A stretch of DNA of 64,000 bases, from the NCBI RefSeq assembly GCF_002117485.1, contig NZ_CP021030.1, positions 3,647,501 through 3,711,500 on the forward strand, read 5' to 3'. Origin of the DNA: Rhizobium sp. NXC14 (GTDB taxonomy: Bacteria > Pseudomonadota > Alphaproteobacteria > Rhizobiales > Rhizobiaceae). Under the pieces are notes generated by a model. The model was not told the DNA's origin. It saw nothing but the letters and a program-made list of their open reading frames with translations, and made no database searches. The position numbers were made by a program, and so were the translations under genes. Of this stretch, positions 63,502 to 64,000 are shown one piece after another. The stretch's first letter is position 1; each line of letters opens with the position of its first letter.

Positions 63502-64000
63502 TCAGGCAGCGGTCCGGACATTGGAGATCGTGCCGATCAGCTCGTTGACGATACGCTCGATCTGGGCGCGGTCGTCGCCCTCGGCCATGACGCGGATCAG
63601 CGGCTCGGTGCCGGAAGGCCGGATGACGAGGCGGCCGTTTCTGGCGAGCTCGGCTTCGGCATCGGCGATCGCCTTCTGCACCTGAATATCCTCCAGCGGC
63701 TTGCCACCGCTGATGCGGACATTGCGCAGGAGCTGCGGCACCGGCTCGAAGCGGCGGCAGACCTCACTGACAGTGCGGCCGGTGCGCTTGACCGCGGCAA
63801 GGATCTGCAGCGCCGCGACCAGACCGTCGCCCGTCGTCCCGTAATCCGAAAGCACGATATGGCCCGATTGCTCGCCGCCGACATTGTAATTGTGCTGGCG
63901 CATATGCTCGACAACGTAGCGGTCGCCGACCTTCGTGCGGGCAAGCGCCATGCCGCGTTCGTCGAGGAAACGCTCGAGGCCGAGATTGGACATGACGGTG
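63502..64000 (-). CDS. glmM: phosphoglucosamine mutase, 3' part
   Basis: The frame is open to the window edge, so the N-terminal part with the catalytic phosphoserine is missing. The visible 165 residues include [33 protein letters not shown] (sugar-binding GEQSG, key residues E-x-S-G-H) and the phosphate-binding [15 protein letters not shown] of domain 4, all diagnostic of GlmM. The enzyme converts glucosamine-6-phosphate to glucosamine-1-phosphate for peptidoglycan and lipopolysaccharide. The TGA at 63502 precedes a terminator. Confidence 0.93.
   Translation of the reverse strand, partial: TVMSNLGLERFLDERGMALARTKVGDRYVVEHMRQHNYNVGGEQSGHIVLSDYGTTGDGLVAALQILAAVKRTGRTVSEVCRRFEPVPQLLRNVRISGGKPLEDIQVQKAIADAEAELARNGRLVIRPSGTEPLIRVMAEGDDRAQIERIVNELIGTISNVRTAA

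Overview
The window is high-GC alphaproteobacterial DNA and looks like the chromosome of a Rhizobiaceae member, most likely a Rhizobium of the R. etli/leguminosarum type. The signs are an AmeABC-like efflux operon behind its own TetR gene, a B12-riboswitch-controlled cbtB-cbtA pair, a serC leader in front of serC-serA, tripartite tricarboxylate (TctCBA) and LIV-type ABC transporters, and rhizobial palindromic intergenic repeats. There is no insertion sequence, prophage, CRISPR array or rRNA. The species is an inference from gene content; no database was searched.

Layout. 0-4 kb: the 3' end of an rRNA pseudouridine synthase gene, a phosphoribosyltransferase, an SLC13-type permease and a long-form SAICAR synthetase. 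4.1-10.9 kb: TetR regulator plus a complete tripartite RND efflux pump, closed by a strong terminator. 11-18.5 kb: a LacI regulator (palindromic operator on its start) followed by a PotD/B/C/A-type ABC transporter, a nucleoside hydrolase and an adenine deaminase, which read as one purine-nucleoside uptake and salvage unit. 18.6-21.9 kb: a membrane GGDEF-EAL protein divergent from a methyltransferase. 22.4-29.7 kb (minus strand): a six-gene, tightly overlapping operon encoding a HAD-UbiA fusion, a GtrA protein, a DprE1-like FAD oxidase, a DprE2-like reductase and two tandem paralogous polytopic membrane proteins. This matches the polyprenyl-phosphoryl-D-arabinose pathway of mycobacteria and of Azorhizobium Nod-factor arabinosylation, and is the most interesting system here.

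29.9-39.6 kb: a second SLC13 permease, then tctC-tctB-tctA with an M20 amidohydrolase and a DctB/DctD-like two-component system whose activator has GAFPGA in place of GAFTGA. 39.7-43.1 kb: a sulfite-oxidase-fold protein, the cobalamin-riboswitch cobalt operon (cbtB, cbtA and an uncharacterised membrane-anchored protein), a divergent histidine phosphatase and a 39-residue membrane protein. 43.3-48.7 kb: a second GGDEF-EAL protein, then ackA and xfp (phosphoketolase route). 48.7-55.7 kb: an AraC regulator divergent from pobA, followed by a five-gene LIV-type ABC transporter probably for an aromatic or related acid. 55.8-64 kb: a VCBS-like protein, tRNA-Met with a near-consensus promoter, mnmA, small ORFs, serA and serC, a beta-barrel outer-membrane protein and the 3' part of glmM, which leaves the window.

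Starts were chosen from Shine-Dalgarno sequences, gene overlaps and family lengths; where these disagree the alternative is stated.
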